A DNA stretch of 10,033 nt from Auxenochlorella pyrenoidosa (Eukaryota > Chlorophyta > Trebouxiophyceae > Chlorellales > Chlorellaceae). The notes under the pieces are model-generated. The model was not told the DNA's origin. It made no database searches and was given only the letters and a program-made list of their open reading frames with translations. A program made the position numbers and the translations under genes. Where the stretch lies: contig KQ482069.1 of NCBI GenBank assembly GCA_001430745.1, positions 663,996 to 674,028 on the forward strand, written 5' to 3'. Shown in pieces: positions 8,502-10,033 of the stretch. Every line of letters begins with the position of its first letter. Within the stretch, counting starts at the first letter, position 1.

Positions 8502-9955
8502 ATGCGGCAACTTGTGCGCACGGCACCGCTGCCTGTGGCGGCACGCTTGCGGCTACAGCAGCAGCCGCTGACAGCCTCCCCGCGACGGAGAAGCCGGCCG
8601 CTACCCCGGCTGGCCACTGCCTCTCTCACTGACAGCAGCAAGGAGACCGAGCAGCAGCAGCAGCCTCCTGCGGCCCCTCCCACGCCCAGCAAGCCGTCGA
8701 TCAAGCAGACGATGGCGGATCTGGATGCGCTTCTGGGCATTGAGGAGAAGCCCGAGGAGCTGCCGCAGGTGCGGGCGCAAGCGTCGGCGGCGGGTTGGTG
8801 GGTGCTGCCCCTCTGCTCTCATTCGCGGCCCGCCACTCGCGGACCCGCATGCGTGCTGCCAACGCTGCCACTCATAGCCGTTCTGCTGCAGGAGGCAAAG
8901 CCCGCGGCGGGGGAGGCCACTACGATCACCATCTCTCCCGACGTGCTGAAGCAGCTTGCAGAGGCGGAGGCAGCGCGTGCCGAGAAGATGGGCAGCGCCG
9001 CCAGCAGCAGCGAGGTGCAGTCGCGCGTGAACGACGCCATGGAGCGCATCGTGGAGCAGGCAAGTGGGCGCGTGGGTGGCGCCGGCACGCGATGCCGCGC
9101 GCTCAGCAGGGCCGGCAGGCACGCGCACGGCGGTTCCAGCGGGCGCGCTGCTTCCTGCGGACTGCCTGCTGCAGCCATAGACAGCCGGCGCGTCGCTCGC
9201 CCCCCACATTCGCCCGTTAACGCTCCCAGGAGCAGAAACCAAGACTGTCCTGCACCGGCCGCCTGACCGCCCCACCAGTCAACCACCCCCAGTCAATTCT
9301 CCCCCAACGCACCTGCAGGCCAAGCGCATGGCAGAGCAGGAGGGCCGGGGCGAGGGCAAGACACTGGGGGAGGAGGCGGTGCGCAAGGAGCTGGACAACC
9401 TGCTCTCGGCGATGGGGGCCTCTGTCAAGGGGGTGGAACCAGAGGACCTCAAGTGAGGGCGCCTGCTGGGCGGTTGTGCTCCTTGTAACGCCTGCGGCGG
9501 AATGCGCGCCAGGCAGCGCGCATGCCAAGAGGGTCCCTCTGGCCGTTGCCCGTTGCCGGGACTGCCCGACATCAGCCGAGGCCCCAGGCGCAGCAGCCGG
9601 GCGCGTGCTGCCCTGGCCGCTCCCCGCGGCCGCCCTCGCTCCCGCGCTGCCTGTACCATTTACATGCCACTTCCCCCAGCCTCTCTTCTGCCGTGCGCCG
9701 CCCTTCCCTCCGGGCAAACCCACCCTCCCCTCTGCACCCAACCCACCCACCCTCTTCCGTGGCGCCCCCCCCCCCCCCCCCCCCCCGCCAGGCGCATCAA
9801 GGAGCAGGTGTTTGGCGCCACCACCTTTTGGGTGACCGAGACGCGGCCGCTGGCGATGCAGAGCCTGGAGCTGGGGGTGGCGGTGCGCGGCAACCTGCGC
9901 GGCAAGCGCGAGGTGGTGTTCAAGGAGGTGTGCGAGAAGGTGGCCGCCATGTTTG
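8502..9955 (+). CDS. EGY: EGY-type chloroplast intramembrane zinc metalloprotease (site-2 protease family), N-terminal part
   Basis: Exons 8502-8768, 8892-9059, 9319-9452 and 9792-9955 join in frame; the last donor GTGAGG at 9956 leads out of the window. About 244 residues are visible. Residues 1-42 are Arg/Ala/Ser-rich without acids (MRQLVRTAPLPVAARLRLQQ), a typical plastid transit peptide. Then follow a Gln/Pro linker, DLDALLGIEEKPEELPQ, a charged likely coiled coil (LKQLAEAEAARAEKM), and a helical region. Residues 191-244 carry the EGY signature: RIKEQVFGATTFWVTETRP, then VRGNLRGKREVVF with the GNLR motif at 223-226. EGY proteins are thylakoid or envelope S2P-like proteases needed for chloroplast development and stress responses in plants. 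The HEXXH and NPDG motifs should be encoded right of 10033, so an active enzyme (EGY1/EGY2 type) cannot be told from an EGY3-type inactive member. The GNLRGKRE wording favours EGY1 or EGY3 over EGY2. Confidence 0.88.
9060..9318 (+). other. GC-AG intron 2 of the EGY-like gene
   Basis: The exon ends ATCGTGGAGCAG and the intron starts GCAAGT, an exact match to the usual GC-donor form; it ends CACCTGCAG before GCCAAGCGC. Both ends are phase 0, giving MERIVEQ-AKRMAEQE. The nearby GT (GCAA|GTGGGC) gives the wrong phase for this acceptor, and reading through meets a stop at 9264, so a GC donor is the best explanation. Confidence 0.8.
9700..9791 (+). repeat. C-rich tract with a 22-C homopolymer beside a splice acceptor
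   Basis: CCCACCC-type repeats are followed by 22 consecutive C residues at 9765-9786, directly before CGCCAG at the exon 4 acceptor (9791). It forms the polypyrimidine tract of EGY intron 3 (9453-9791). The exact length may be a sequencing or assembly artefact. Confidence 0.75.
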
Positions 9956-10033
9956 GTGAGGGGCGGGGGTGGGGGGCTTGTGGGTGGGTTTGTGTGGGCG
10001 AGGATGGGGGGGTGGGATGGGTGGGTGGGTGGC
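9956..10033 (+). repeat. G-rich 5' end of EGY intron 4 with G-quadruplex motifs
   Basis: After the GTGAGG donor the coding strand is almost pure G and T, with four or more GGG runs separated by 1-7 bases both near 9959-9984 and near 10006-10029 (GGGTGGGTGGG). Such RNA could fold into G-quadruplexes next to the 5' splice site. Confidence 0.65.

Noticed and set aside
8601..9275. Minus-strand open frame of 224 codons
   Set aside because: Antisense shadow of EGY exons 1 and 2; composition mirrors Ala/Glu/Gln codons of the plus strand.

Overview
The window looks like nuclear DNA of a GC-rich unicellular green alga, most likely a Chlorella-type trebouxiophyte. The sequence supports this with high G+C, strong G/C preference at third codon positions, several introns per gene (roughly 110-350 bp) with compact GTG/GTA or GC donors and TGCAG/CAG acceptors, Ala/Pro/Gln-rich protein inserts, and a protein set typical of the plant lineage. 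The species is inferred, not proven. There is no sign of bacterial operons, CRISPR arrays, phage, or insertion sequences.

Layout. (1) 1-2001, minus strand: the 5' part of a MAP3K-epsilon/Cdc7-type protein kinase. Five exons join cleanly and encode the first 148 residues, from the start codon to just before the catalytic loop. The rest lies beyond position 1. The last visible intron carries a 62-bp minisatellite. (2) 2002-3438: a head-to-head intergenic region with no convincing gene, presumably holding two divergent promoters. (3) 3439-5398, plus: a complete seven-exon gene for a 316-residue multi-pass membrane protein of the STIMATE/TMEM110 family. (4) About 5642-7242, plus: an unrecognised Ala/Pro/Gln-rich protein of about 295 residues with a basic C-terminus, preceded by two small upstream ORFs linked by ATGA stop/start overlaps. 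(5) 7243-8501: mostly non-coding and pyrimidine-rich, with a doubtful two-exon small ORF ending 9 bp before the next gene. (6) 8502-9955 and beyond, plus: the 5' part of an EGY-type chloroplast intramembrane metalloprotease, with transit-like N-terminus, low-complexity linker, and the GNLR module. The catalytic part lies beyond the window.

The genes do not form an obvious functional unit: a cytokinesis/polarity-type kinase, an ER-type membrane protein, an unknown, and a plastid protease. The most notable sequence-level observations are three GC-AG introns among 18 modelled donors (all phase 0), the ATGA-linked upstream ORFs, two stop-free introns of length 3n, and the lineage-restricted-looking unknown gene. 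I see no exciting new multi-gene system. Gene models were built by hand from reading frame, splice signals and family resemblance, without alignment or transcript data.
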